A program made the position numbers and the translations under genes. The notes under the pieces are model-generated. The model was not told where the DNA came from. It saw only the letters and a list, made by a program, of their open reading frames with translations, and searched no databases. A stretch of DNA of 64,000 nucleotides, from positions 79,062,219 to 79,126,218 of the forward strand of contig JAMXIF010001253.1 of assembly GCA_028583685.1 (NCBI GenBank). Reading direction: 5' to 3'. The stretch is from Petaurus breviceps papuanus (taxonomy: Eukaryota; Chordata; Mammalia; Diprotodontia; Petauridae). Below, in pieces: positions 34,341 to 46,139 of the stretch (positions are counted from its first letter, which is position 1; each line of letters starts with the position of its first letter).

Positions 34341-36640
34341 ATTTTTTTTATCAGCTACAGTCCTCTTGCATGCAATATGGTAGATTTCAGTCAACTTCTG
34401 TATGGGCAGTGGACGTCTGCCTTATAGATCTCTGTTGGGATGAAATCAGTGTTAGGTGATTTGCCACTCAATAAGGGCCTGATAGTATTCAATAGCTCTT
34501 CTTCGGTTGAAAATTTGGTAGGGAGTGATTGACTATAACATGAGCTATATGGTCAATAGTTTCAGCAATGGTTGATGACAATCTGTTGTGAACACTATGG
34601 AAGTGGCCCAACCATCTCTCTAAGATCGTGTGATTATCACTGATCAGTGTGGTTCCTTTGGTATTGAGTAGTTGAGATGTTCATAAATAGATTTGGGGGC
34701 ATCATAGAAGTTCTTTGGGTTGTTGCTTTTTGAAATGAATCTCATTGGCCTTCTTACTGGATCAAGCATCCTTCCTCTCTCTGAGCTTCACTTGCACTTT
34801 ACTTTTGATGAAATTACATACTGCCTTCTTAGAGATAAACAAGCTGATGGATTTTCGGAATTCTTATTTCTCATTTAGCAGCTTTTGCATTTCCCCATAA
34901 TTTTTGTCAAATCAATCCTGATGTTTGCACATGTTCTAGCCCAGACAAGCAAATGCAGTACTGTACACCAAATCTCTAAAAGCTGCCCACTCCTTTTCTG
35001 TTCTGTTGCTAACCATGTGCTGATTCAGCTTTCCCTCCAGGCCAGCAATTAAATGTTCACACTGGGAGAAACACTCTAATCTGTTGACACTAGGTCTACT
35101 GGTAGTTGTCTTGCCTTGGGGCCACCACTTTTGTTGAATGCAAATATTTAGCTTGGAGAGTACAAATCTATGATCCATCCAGCACTCTCTGCCACACATT
35201 GCCTTATTCTCTCTCACCTCTTTCCTGTCCCTTCTCCTTACAGTGACAAAGTCTATTAAATGCCAGTGCTTGCTGTGGAGATGCACCCATGATCTTTTTG
35301 TTGCAATTAGGTAAGCAGAAGACAGTGTTGGTGATGAGGTCATGAGACACACACAAGTCTTCAGTACTAAGTGACCATTGCTGTTGCTGTTTCCAACTCC
35401 ATTCCTCTGTGCCAGGTCTGCTAGTCTCTACCTACTCTAGTGTTAAAGTCACCCAGAATTACAAGCTTGTCCCCTTTTGGCACATCAATGATAAGGGTCA
35501 CCAGGTCTTCATAGAATTTTTCATCACCATCATCAATGCTTGTTATGGTGGGAACAGAATCACTGATGATGATGACAAAGAGTTTTTCCTGCAAGTGGCA
35601 TTCACATTGTCATGAGCCTGTCATTCACACCTTTTGGGAGGTGTACAAGCTTGCTATCTAGCTTATATCTGATTTCAAAACCTAAACCAGCTTCGTGGTG
35701 CTCATCATCACAGCAGCAACTCCAGAAAAATGTGTACCAGTTCCACCACCTTCATTTGCCAGCATTGTTTCACTCAGGGCTGCTATTTGGATGCAGTATC
35801 TGTTGAGTTCTCTTGCAACAAGAACTGCATGTTTCTCAGGTCTACTGGACTTTGTGTTGTCCATGAGCATGTGATCATTTCATGTGCCAATGATGAATAG
35901 AATCATCGCCCCCACAATTGTACTTTTTGAGTTTCAAATACCCAACAGTATCCTCACATCCTACAGTTAAGTGGGCCACCATTGGGTGAAGCAGATGATT
36001 TTTAGGGCACCTGTTCTAGCCCCTTCCTTATGCCAGGAAGTGAACAGTACAGTCCTTTAAAAAAGACTGCTCAGATACCCAGGAGGCTACCAAATTCCAA
36101 TGCTACTTCAATCCAGTGAGAAGACCTATGTACAGGGTTTTGACTACATCTCCCAGTGTATCCACACCTGCTGTTTCAGCATTTTCCCATCACCACAGGA
36201 CTTCAAGGTAGCTAAAATATTAAGATAATAAAATATTTAAATAGTAAAATAGGGGATGATGGATGATGTCTAGTCTTGCACACAAATTGGATTTTAATGA
36301 AGTAGAGTAGCACAACAGGGTTTTGGTTTTGTTGCAATTAGGTAAAACTGCCTATCTTAGTCCAGTGGCAAGAAAAAAGTCAACATAACTGACAATGGCC
36401 CAGAATGAGTGGCATCTTTGATGTCTCACCAAGCTCTAAGTACTCTCTAATGTTTGCTTCCACTGCCTTCCTAACCATTACAAGTAATTGCTCCAACCTA
36501 CACATTCCTGGGGGGGGGGGGGGAAGGGGAAGTTTTCACTTGCTTGGGGTAGACATTCCCTGTAACTCACTGATGGATTTGAGGCCTGTCACTTACCCTC
36601 AGGCTGGTTTAGTCTGCTTGCTAAGATATATTTGTCTATA
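34341..36640 (-). mobile_element. RTE-like LINE, copy 1, 5'UTR and endonuclease half
   Basis: Minus-strand reading: 5'UTR from about 36,640 (shares 'tgtctaccccaagcaagtga' with copy 2), then 'MLMDNTKSSRPEKHAVLVAR' and 'CIQIAALSETMLANEGG' (35,870-35,740). These are followed by the DFN endonuclease motif near 35,440, then 'WVHLHSKHWHLIDFVTVRRR', 'CWMDHRFVLSKLN' and 'WWPQGKT' (35,290-35,090). It ends near 34,345 at a point about ten residues short of the RT piece at 30,540. Stops and frameshifts are present, but the endonuclease part is well readable. Confidence 0.82.
36510..36523. repeat. Poly-G run
   Basis: About 13 consecutive G within the LINE 5'UTR (poly-C in element sense). Confidence 0.9.
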
Positions 36641-36659
36641 TGTGTTGGAAATCAAATCC

Positions 36660-37740
36660 TAATCAAAGAAATCTAATAGCATTTTCTACTTTCCAATGGC
36701 TTTCCTTATTCATCTAGGTAAGTACATTTGGATTAAGTAGGAGCTTTTCAATTTTTGTAATCAAAATTATGCATTTGATCTTTTTTATTATTTTATCTAT
36801 CTCTTGTAAGGCTGAAAGCCCATCTCCTCTCTATAGCTGGGAGAGGTATGTAATCTACTTCTCCTCTAATTATTGTATTGTATGATCTTTAATATTGAGA
36901 TCAAGTATCCACTTAGAATTTACTGTGGAACATAGAAAAAAATGTTGGTCTAAGGCTAATTTCTGCCAGACTTCTTTTCAGTTTTCCTTATAGGATTTTT
37001 TAAATTAAATAGCAAGTTCTTTCCAATGTGATTTATGCTTTGGGGTTTATGCATTGAGTTCCACTGCTTTTTGTTCTATCTTATCCAGTCTGTTGCATTT
37101 ATCTACTTCTCTATTTTTAACCAGTTCCAAATTGTTTTGATGACTACTTCTTTATGTTACAGTTTGAGATATGGAAGTACTATTACAATTTCACCACTCC
37201 TTTTTTTCCCCCAATATTCTCCTTAATTTTTGTTTCTCTTATTTTTTCTCTAGTAATATTAGATGTCTCCTTGATAGTTTGTCAGATTTGTTTTTCAAAC
37301 AAACATCAGATCGTTTAAAATTGTTTAGTATAGCATTAGATAATTTGATTAGCATTGTATCAGAACTATAATATTTTCATTTTTATTACATTGACACAGC
37401 TCAGCCATATACACTGAATATTCTTCCAGTTTAATTTCTTTATGGAACACTTTGCAATGGAATCTGGACAAGTATTTTGGCAGAATGGATCCCTAAATAC
37501 TTTATGTAATTTGTAGTTATTTTAAATGGGATTTCCCTTTCTATTGTTGCCTCTTAGATTTTATTAATATTTTATAGAAATGCTATTAATTTCAGGGTTC
37601 ATATTTTCAGCTTTGATTAAGCTATTAAATGCCCTAATTAGTTTATTTGCTGATTATCTAAGATTTTTTAAGCAAGTCATCATGTTATCAGAAAATAAGG
37701 ATAGTTTTATCTACTTAATAATTAGTCTTGACCCCAAAAT
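36660..37740 (-). mobile_element. L1 ORF2 3' portion, antisense
   Basis: Minus-strand translation gives L1 ORF2 C-terminal vocabulary: 'VVIKTIWNWLK', 'REVDKCNRLDKIEQKAVELN', 'LALDQHFFSMF', 'RGEVDYIPLPAIERRW'. Before that, near 37,500-37,740, the antisense 'gtcatcatgttatcagaaaa' corresponds to the FADDM-region segment. All frames are disrupted. Old. Confidence 0.7.
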
Positions 37741-37884
37741 ATTTGAAACATCAACTTTTAGAATACTTTATGACTTAGAATCAAGGAAAACCACACTATC
37801 AGAATAATAAAAAATTACACATAATCCAAAAGGCAATTGAAAAATGAATAGTTGGCAGATTCGTGGATGGGAAATCATGGAGTC
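37741..37884. other. Unassigned DNA
   Basis: A short stretch between the L1 relic and a MIR with nothing recognised. Confidence 0.5.
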
Positions 37885-38020
37885 CAAGCCCCATTTTACA
37901 GTTGAGGAAACTGTAAGGTTATAAGCGCTTGCTCAAATGTCGTACAGTTGGCAGAGTAAGCATTTGAACCTGTGTCCTCAAACACAAGCATTCTTTCCAT
38001 GGCACTAAGTTGTAGTATGT
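37885..38020 (-). mobile_element. MIR, antisense
   Basis: 'ccattttacagttgaggaaa', 'gcttgctcaaatgtcgtaca', 'tttgaacctgtgtcctcaaa' are in MIR antisense order. Confidence 0.65.
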
Positions 38021-39319
38021 TGCTAAAGATGATGTGCAAAAGAAGCAGCTTAAAAGGCATCAGTGAAAAATAAATGACTAAAAATGAGGTATTACAACTT
38101 TCTTCTTCCTCATGTTACTTTGTCTTTACTTTATGGCACGCATGCTATAACCTGTAGTAGATTGTAAGATTTTTGAAGTTTGAGAGTGCTTTGTCTTTAG
38201 ACCTAGTAAAGTCAGCGTCCTGAATTTAATAGGTATTTGTGGAATAGAATTAAATTGTGTGAATTGCCATAGCAAAATGGTATTTCTCTGAGATAAAAGA
38301 GTCATAAAAAGGCTTTCAGTCTATCAAGTGTATCTGTGTTGGAAAAATTATGGAACAATTTGGAAAAGAATTGCATAGTATGAAATTTGATCTGTATCTA
38401 CACTGATATAAGTCCTCTATCAGTGTCAACAAAGATCATCAAAGTATGAAAGTAAAGATTTTATAAAAACAGAAGCTTAAAATAAACTTGTTTTGCATTC
38501 CTAATCTATAGATTGTTCCCTTCAAACAAGTTAAACATAACAAAGATAGAAATTAAAAATAATAATCAACATAATTAATAGGAACTCAGATTTGTTTTAG
38601 AAATTGTTCCAGTTCAATATGATGATTTGGGAACGTATAGGGGGCTTTGCAGAAGAAATCAAAGGAATTTAGTACTAAAAGCAAGATTCTAGTTTTTGGA
38701 GGATTTACACCTTGGGTTCTAAATTTTTTTTCATCATGGACACTTTTTCAATCAGTCTAATGAAGATTATGAGCCCCTTATCAGAAGAATATGTGTTAAA
38801 TAATTGAAGTAAATACTAAATTTCAGCTAGAGGTTAGTAAAAAAGTAAATAAAAATATAGTTTCTTGTTTTTATTTTTCCATACAAGTTTTCAGACCTCC
38901 TGAAATTTATCTACTAATCTCTTGGTGGACCCTGAGATGGGGCCCTTGATTTAAAGGAATGCAATATAACTTAAAAGAAGATAACTAAAGTTGGAAGTAA
39001 ATCCAAGGTGTCAGAAGAAAGAAACAAAAGAAAAAGAGAAAAGAGGAGGGTAGTTCATATTTCCCCAAACTAGCGGAGGAACCTAGAATTACAAAATTAT
39101 GGCAGCACACAACCCTTTTTCCCCAAACTGGGGTGTACTTAGAACTATGAAAGTAGAAGAATCAATGGAAAAGAAGGGATGCAACCAGATATAGGGTTAG
39201 AACCTGGGGTGTGATCATCTTATGGCCACAACATGAAGCGGGAGTCCTATGATTGGAAGTTTCAAAGACAGAAACTTTAAGTTTTTAAGTCAATCGTGAT
39301 ACATTATAGCCATGTAATT
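38021..39319. other. Unassigned DNA, possible DNA-transposon relic at 38,705-38,960
   Basis: 38,705-38,960 contains 'tcatcatggacactttttca' and 'ttggtggaccctgagatggg', phrases typical of old hAT-type MER elements, and resembles 60,635-60,800. The rest is unassigned. Confidence 0.4.
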
Positions 39320-39720
39320 AAGCCACCTAAGGGCACTGCTGGCTCTGGAATCTCTAAGAACAGAGTACAAATCTAGCCTTAGACATGAACTATCTGTTTG
39401 TGACTTTGTCAAGTCATTTAACCTCTAGCTATCTCAGTTTCTTCAACTGTAACACAGAGGTAATAGGAGCAGGTAGGTGGCACAGTAGATAGAGTGCCAG
39501 TCCTGAAGTCAGGAGGACTGAGTTCAAATCCAACCTCTGACCAGACATTTGACACTGTGTGACCCTGGGTAAGTCACTTAATCCCAATTCCTCACCAAAA
39601 AACATAAAGATAATAATAGCACCTAAATCCCAGGGTTGTTATGAAGACAAAATGAGGTAATATGTGAACTTCATGAACATTAAAGCATAATATAAATGCT
39701 AGTTATTATCACTATTACTA
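39320..39720 (+). mobile_element. MIR split by a SINE
   Basis: Sense MIR from 'ctggctctggaatctctaag' and 'gtcaagtcatttaacctcta' to 'gcacctaaatcccagggttg' and 'aaatgctagttattatc'. The halves are separated by the SINE at 39,467-39,603. Confidence 0.75.
39467..39603 (+). mobile_element. WSINE-type SINE
   Basis: 'caggtaggtggcacagtaga', 'agtcaggaggactgagttca', 'ccctgggtaagtcacttaat', 'cccaattcctcaccaaaaaa'. Inserted into a MIR. Confidence 0.88.
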
Positions 39721-40034
39721 TCTGTTTATAACTCCTGCGATAGGCCTATGAGACACTATATGGTAGATTTGATACCATAAGTGTGCAATATGCGTTGGCC
39801 AGGTGTGCTGGCACACTCTGAAGAAGGATTCTAATTGGCCTTCTACTCCCTCACAGAGAAAGAATCAAAGGGAATGTTTCCCCAGAGTGTATTAGTAGAA
39901 GTTCATACATTACACATGTCTTCACTGGTAATATACATTAAGCTTCCACTCTTCCTTCCGGACTCAATGGGTGTGACTCGTGGTTTGTCATCACCCAGTC
40001 CATCAGGGTAATTCTAGGATGCAGAGAAAGGCAA
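39721..40034. other. Unassigned DNA
   Basis: No recognised element or gene. Confidence 0.5.
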
Positions 40035-40235
40035 GAGATCACAGTTTTAGAGGTGGAAGAGATCTCAAGGTTTTTTGATCCAGTCCCTTCATTTTACAGA
40101 TAAAGAAACTGAGACAGAGAGATCAAGTAATTTGTTCAAGTGACTTGAAAGTGTGTGAAGCACATTTTCAATTTGGGACCTGCTGACTCCAAATACAACA
40201 TTCTACCCACTATGTCACCTAGCTGTCTCAATAGG
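40035..40235 (-). mobile_element. MIR, antisense
   Basis: 'cccttcattttacagataaa', 'gaaactgagacagagagatc', 'tgacttgaaagtgtgtgaag', 'ctacccactatgtcacctag'. Confidence 0.7.
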
Positions 40236-42259
40236 GTTAATTATAGAGCAGTGGGGGTTTCCATGATTGATTAGTAAAATGGAAATTTCTAGCTTTGAAG
40301 GTCTTAACCATAGAAGACCCCAGAAAAGGGAGTGTTGGAAAGAGAAAAAGAATTGTCTACAATCAGAATATATACCCTGTCACCACATAAAGTCTAGATC
40401 TAGTAAACTATATAAACTTTCTGGACTGCTACAGAAATTCAAATAAAACAGAGGGGAAAAAAAGATAGAAAATATAGGACAGAGAGGATTCTATATCAAC
40501 ATTATCATTGCTTCCTGGGAAAGTATGGGCAAAATGTACGATTTCATTTAAAATGGTGATGTGCTTCAATACTATCTAATATAGAACTCCATGAACATTA
40601 AAATATAATATAAACATTGTTAAATAGTAAAGATTATATAAAAGTACATTGTTACTCTATAACACGATCACATGCAATATGTTGTGAATTCAAACCTATG
40701 GTCAGTTTCAGACATGTGACAGTGATTGGTTAAAGTAGACCAAAACATACATCACAGCCATTTCAACCTAGTCAGCAAATTGTTTTCAAAGCTGATTGTC
40801 TCTAATTTGAAATGTTCTTTCACCTCTGAGTCTTCTGAAACTGAACAACTGGCAGTGGTCACCATAAGGGTATTTCACTAATTATTTTCACTTTCTTGAC
40901 AATTTAATCAAATGCAAATTCACCCAAATGATAGTATTGGTACTCATGCTATAAAGATTCTTCTGAGATTACAATGCTTACATTAAAAGAGACTCATTAA
41001 TTGATATTGTCAGGGTCCCTTAACAGTCACCACAAAAAAAAGATTTAACAAACAGCATCTCCTGGTGCTATATCTCACATACAGCTTTCAGAGTTCATGG
41101 CTGTGAGCCAAATTCAGCATGTCTTCTGCAGAAGACAAGGTGAAAGGACGGACAGGGTGAGATTATATACAACAATAATTAGAAATGGATTTTAAGCAAG
41201 CAAGAAACAATTACTTGAGGCCAGTGCTACCGGAAGCTGTGAATCCCAGGCAAAGCCAAAAATAAAAACTCAAAAATGAGAATGAGTTGCCTAAGGAAAT
41301 GAGGAGAAAGCAAAGTCATCATATCATGTGGCATCAGGCACAGGAGAAACAAGCAGTAGTCACAAGTAAGAAATCTGGTTGTCTACATCAAACACTAAGA
41401 CTCTATAATTTCTTCCAACTCTAAAATTCAATGATGTTATTTCTAATCAAATTGCCAACAGAGACTTTTTCTGCTCAGTACTAATTATGCATTTAAGTAC
41501 CACAGGAGTCTGAATTTGGAAGGATCATTAAATGGACATTGAGTTCCTTCCTATGCTCCCTGGAGGACTGCACTTCAACCTTCCTAGTAAGATAGCTATC
41601 TATCCCATTCCTTAGAAGTCTTCAGAAAAGATGGCACAATTTTCTATGACTTTTTCTGCTATTCCATTGCCTAATGCCTTATACAAATGTCTCCCACTGA
41701 CATTTAAGTTACTTTTCTTCTTTTTTTTCTTTCAGTGGGAATGGAAAATGATAGTTCATACCTTCCTATCCCCCACCCTACATAAAAATAAAATATTACC
41801 TAATGCTTGTTATCTTGTCAATCAACATTCTTCTCTGTTTCTTCAAACCTGTTTCTCAACTGTCTAGATCACCTAAAAAATAATTTGGACCATCTTTAAA
41901 TCACATTATATCCACCCAAGTTTTGAAATCTAAATCTAGACAATACACCTCTAGATCCCTATAGGTCTCTCCAGCATACCAAGCAGTCTTCAAACCAATT
42001 CTACAAGGTAGATGCTGCTAGTATCCCTCTTCTTTCCCTAGATATTAAATTTAACAGATATTAAAGATGTGATCATGGATTCCATCTTCCACAATGGTTG
42101 GGGTTAAGGAAATTTCATTTATTGGGGAAAATTCATTAGTCTATATTTCCCAGAAGGCAGAAGCAACATCACCCAGTGTGTTTGGTAAGGAAACTCTATA
42201 GTCCAATAGGTTAACAAAAATTTTGAGGTTATGATGCAGGTAGCACAGACAAAGGGGAG
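40236..42259. other. Unassigned DNA
   Basis: About 2 kb with no clear repeat. 41,520-41,700 faintly resembles antisense CR1/L3 3' sequence (ctgctattccattgcctaat) but I would not call it. No coding exon seen. Confidence 0.5.
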
Positions 42260-42500
42260 AAATAAAAACAATAGCAATAACATCATTTATGTAGCATCTT
42301 AAGATTTGCAAAGTGAGATTCATATGTTATCTCATTTGATCCTTGCAACAACTCTGTGAAGTAGTGTTATTATCCTGTTTTTATAAAAGAGGAAAGTGAG
42401 ACAGACAGAAGTTAAATGGATTACACAACTAAGTGTCTGAGGTGGGATTTAAACTGAGGTCTTCCTGACTCCATGTTAACAATTTATCCACTGCTTATAC
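42260..42500 (-). mobile_element. MIR, antisense
   Basis: 'agatttgcaaagtgagattc', 'gttatctcatttgatccttg', 'gaggaaagtgagacagacag', 'ctgaggtcttcctgactcca'. Confidence 0.78.
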
Positions 42501-42978
42501 TGACAAAAAAAATACCAGAAAGATAGTTGGGCAGAGAGAAAACAAATGCTGTGAACATAGCCATGGAATCCTGACCTTTAGGTATCTCATCTTGCTTATG
42601 AATAAAGGGTGAAAGGGTTGCACCAACAGGCTTCAATGGTCTTGTCCTGGCAATTAGCACTTTCTACCTTGCCTTACCTAAACTACAGGGAAAGCTGAAT
42701 ATACAGAGGAGCTTTGGATTCCAAGTAAAGGATTAACTAGTGGTCTCTTGCATATGGGACATCGCTGTCATTCATATATGGGTACAAGAAACATTTACTG
42801 CTCAATTCAATAACACTGTCTATCTTGCTATTGTGTTTAAATTATGCCTTTTATTTTGAAATTCATGTGTTATTTGGAATGGCCTGGCCCTCAGATGAAC
42901 TAGTCCAGGTTTAAATTATAGCTTGAGTAGATGTTGACCCAATAGTGCCTTCACCTGGATGTTCCTAAGAGGCATGCT
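42501..42978. other. Unassigned DNA
   Basis: No recognised element or gene. Confidence 0.5.
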
Positions 42979-43007
42979 ACACACACACACACATTCATGC
43001 GCGCATG

Positions 43008-43041
<34 letters not shown>
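42979..43041. repeat. Palindromic (AC)n-GCGCGC-(GT)n alternating tract
   Basis: A left (AC)n arm, a centre catgcgcgcatgcatg and a right (GT)n arm make about 60 bp that is both self-complementary and alternating purine-pyrimidine, with one phase break. This structure favours Z-DNA or cruciform formation. Confidence 0.9.
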
Positions 43042-43043
<2 letters not shown>

Positions 43044-43054
43044 AAGTGAGAAAA

Positions 43055-43210
43055 ATTCAGAGAAAATAGGTGTGATTCCTCATAGATTCAGGAGCAGGTT
43101 GAGTGAATTTCCCATAGCCACAGTCATAGTCAGTGGTAGAACCAGGAGTTGAATACATTCCTTCTGACTCCAAATTTAAGTCTCTTTCCACTACATCAAG
43201 CTGGCCTACT
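43055..43210 (-). mobile_element. MIR, antisense
   Basis: 'gaatttcccatagccacagt', 'agaaccaggagttgaataca', 'ttccttctgactccaaattt', 'tttccactacatcaagctgg'. Confidence 0.6.
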
Positions 43211-43264
43211 CTATTGCTCTTATTTTCCTGTGTCATGAAGAATTGTTGTCTATTCTGACTCTTG

Positions 43265-43447
43265 ATATTTACAGCCAGTATAATGAAAAGAATTCAGAGT
43301 CAGAAAACCTGGGTTCAGATTTTCACTCTACTACTTATTGCCTGTGGGATGTTGGTCAAGCTCTCTAGATCTCACGGTATTCATTTGGAAAATGAAGATA
43401 TTGGGTTAGATGATTGCCAAGGTCCTTTCCAGTTTTAAATTTTATGG
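43265..43447 (+). mobile_element. MIR3-type SINE
   Basis: 'ttcagagtcagaaaacctgg', 'ctactacttattgcctgtgg', 'ggttagatgattgccaaggt', 'cctttccagttttaaatttt' is a near full-length MIR3. Confidence 0.75.
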
Positions 43448-43524
43448 ACCATATTCATTTGTGGACTATATTTTCTCCCCTAATTTAATTCATAGTTGTA
43501 GTTTTTCCCCCATTTTTTAACTAC

Positions 43525-43795
43525 TTTCATAAGATAGCTAGTGACTCAGTGGATAGAGCACTGAACCTAGAGTTAAGAAGTCCTGAGTTCCAATCTGTCC
43601 TCAGTCACTTACTAGCTGTGTGACCCTGGAGAAGCCTGTTAACCTCTGTTTTCTTCAGTTTCATTGAATATACATAGTATCTGGGGATAATAGCACCTAC
43701 CTTCCAGGCCTATCAAATCAAATGCAATAGAATTTGTAAAAAGCACTTAGTACAGCACCTGACACATAGTAAGTGTTATATGGATGTTTATTCAC
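43525..43795 (+). mobile_element. MIR/CORE-SINE with tRNA-like head
   Basis: The head 'gctagtgactcagtggatag' with 'gtcacttactagctgtgtga' is followed by the MIR 3' half 'taatagcacctaccttccag' and 'cacctgacacatagtaagtg'. Confidence 0.75.
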
Positions 43796-44040
43796 TTTCC
43801 CTTCCCCCAATTTGTTCAAATAATTTTGAATTTTCATGCTGTTCTTTGAGGTATTAGTTACATGAACAAAACTGATATATTAGCAAACTTAGCAGGTATT
43901 ATATTCCACTCTTTTATCATCCAAGTTGTTAATGGAATTTTATAGTTTTACTTGCTACATTTGATCTTGGGAATATAAATTTTAGTAATGTATTCATTTA
44001 TTCTTTCATTCGTTTATATATACATATATGTATATATTTA
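43796..44040. other. Unassigned AT-rich DNA
   Basis: Nothing recognised. A short alternating TATA/CATA run lies near 44,015-44,038. Confidence 0.5.
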
Positions 44041-44236
44041 TGAGAAAGAAAGATAGGAGAGAAAAGAAGTAGGAAAGAATGGGAAGGAGAGAGGGAAAGA
44101 TGAGACAAAAGAGAGGAAGAGAAAAGAAGAGGGAAAGAGAAAGAAGGAAAAAGAAGATTTAATGAAGGGGCTGAGAGAGAAAAGAAGGAATAAATAGAAT
44201 GAAATGGGAAAGGGAAAGGTGCAGAAAGAGAAAAAC
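44041..44236. repeat. Polypurine (GA-rich) tract
   Basis: About 195 bp of almost uninterrupted A and G on the plus strand. Long minus-strand frames across it are low-complexity artefacts. Confidence 0.9.
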
Positions 44237-44262
44237 ACATTTGCCAAGGATGAAATTTTTGG

Positions 44263-44500
44263 AGGGCAGCTAAGTGGTACAGTAAGTAAAGCACCGGTCC
44301 CAGAGTCAGGAGGACCCAAGTTCGGTTTCAGCCTCAGATGCTTAACACACGCACATACACACACACACACATACACACACACACATACACACACACAGAC
44401 ACACACAGACACACACAGACACACACACACACAAACTAGCCTTGTAACCTTCGGCAAGTTACTTAACCCCAATTGCCCTCCAAAAGGCAAAAAAAAAAAA
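44263..44500 (+). mobile_element. WSINE-type SINE carrying an internal (CA)n array
   Basis: The SINE is complete on both sides: 'gggcagctaagtggtacagt' and 'aaagcaccggtcccagagtc' to the left, 'aagttacttaaccccaattg' and 'ccctccaaaaggc' with an A-tail to the right. About 80 bp of (CA)n, with CATA and CAGA variants (44,352-44,433), sits in the 'cttaacaca' site between them. Confidence 0.9.
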
Positions 44501-44723
44501 AAATAGAATGAATTTTTTTTAAATCTACCCTCAATTTAGAAGTCCATTTTTAACATGTTCCACTCCACCCAGCCCCCTACCATAAACCTAGATTATGCTG
44601 TTGAACCTTACATATATTTTAGAGCTCCTAGAGACTTATTGTTTGTTTTAGAATTTATGAAAATTTGTATTTAACAGCTAAATAAATAAAAGCAAAATCT
44701 TGCACTCTTTCTAAAGTTCCCAC
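44501..44723. other. Unassigned DNA
   Basis: No recognised element or gene. Confidence 0.5.
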
Positions 44724-44739
44724 TAAAATTGCAAGTGTT

Positions 44740-44902
44740 GAGGTGGCTAGGTGGCATAGTGAGTAGAGCACCAGCCCTGGAGTCAGGAAGACCTGAGTTC
44801 AAATCCAGCTTCAGACACAACACAAAAACTAGTCATGTGACCTTGGGCAAGTCACTTAACTCCAATTGCCCTCCAAAAATAATAAAAGAAAGATCAAAAT
44901 AA
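44740..44902 (+). mobile_element. WSINE-type SINE with target duplication
   Basis: 'aggtggctaggtggcatagt', 'ccctggagtcaggaagacct', 'gtgaccttgggcaagtcact', 'ccaattgccctccaaaa' with an A-rich tail. The near-perfect repeat taaaattgcaagt/taaaattgcaggt flanks it (44,724-44,736 and 44,903-44,915). Confidence 0.92.
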
Positions 44903-45084
44903 TAAAATTGCAGGTTTCATTTTTAGAAGGGTGTATTTCTTTCTATGAGACATACATATTTAGAATTTTTAAAACCATTCTATTCAATTCAATAGACACT
45001 TATTAAACACTTCAGGTACTAGAGATAAAGGGACAAAATAAATACAATATCTTCCCTAAAGTTTCTTACATCATCATTATTATA

Positions 45085-45309
45085 ATCACTCTTATATAAT
45101 ACTTTATAGTTTGCCAAGATATCTATATATCTGTACCTATACCTATATGTATCACATTTCATCCTCACAACAGTATATGCTATTATTATTATTATTATTA
45201 TTTAGCAGATGAGGAAACTGGGGTTGGGTGGTTTGTCCAAAGTTATATAGCTCGTGTTTAAGGCCATATTTGAACATATATGTTTCTTTTTCCAAACTCA
45301 ATATTATAT
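45085..45309 (-). mobile_element. MIR, antisense, with (ATT)n
   Basis: 'aatactttatagtttgccaa', 'catttcatcctcacaacagt', an (ATT)n run at 45,180-45,201, 'gcagatgaggaaactggggt', 'tttgtccaaagttatatagc'. It interrupts the L2. Confidence 0.75.
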
Positions 45310-46139
45310 TCTAATGTGCTAGAATGGGAGAAGATTGAGCTCTCTTTAATACAAGTATTCTGGTAGCCAGAGCTGTGGATGGGGTGAATTTGGGGCATGA
45401 ATGATAGCTTATGCAAATGAGGTAAAGTAATAAATGGGAAGGTAGTGTTGGTAGTCCAATTTGGATGGAATGAAGGATGAATATAAAAGAGTAACATGAA
45501 TTAAGTTCAAAAATATAGACTGCAGCCAGATTATAGAGAGTTTTAAATGCCAGAAAAGGAGTTGTATCATATCTTAGAAGCAATAAAGGAGCCACTGAAG
45601 TTTTTTGAGCAGCTGAGGAATGTAGTCCCATGTTAAGAACATTACTATGGAAGCTTGGTGATGGATAGATCAAAAAAGTTTAAGATTTGGGGCAGAGAAA
45701 CCAATTAGAAAGCAATCAAAATAGTCCAGATGAAAGGTGATAAGATTTTGAACTGGTACTATGTACATTTTAATGTGTAGAATTGGACATCAGAGAGATC
45801 AATTCAGCAACACTTATTCAATATGGAAAGTGAGGTTGAGGAAAGAGTAGAGGATGTTGCTGAGATTATTCATTTGTGTAACTGGGAAGATGCCCTTAAA
45901 AGAAATTGGGAAATGTATAAAAGGGAAATATTTAGTCGGGAAGATGAAGAGTTTCTCTTTGGATATCATGAGTTTTAAGATGTCAATGGAACATCCAGGT
46001 GAAGATAACCTGTAGATTAGTTTCAGTTTGGAGTTTAGGTTGAAGATTAGGGCTCTTACAATATTTACAACATTTTGATGTTATAAAATAATTTAGTTTC
46101 TTATTATATTGAGTTTTTATAGTACTCCTATGATAATAG

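Noticed and set aside
34936-35352. 138-residue frame as a host gene
   Set aside because: It is the endonuclease region of the minus-strand LINE, with the element's 5'UTR to its right.
41520-41870. CR1/L3 relic
   Set aside because: Similarity limited to scattered short words, below what I would call.
44038-44506. 150- and 100-residue frames
   Set aside because: They cross a polypurine tract and a CA-expanded SINE and show no protein signature.
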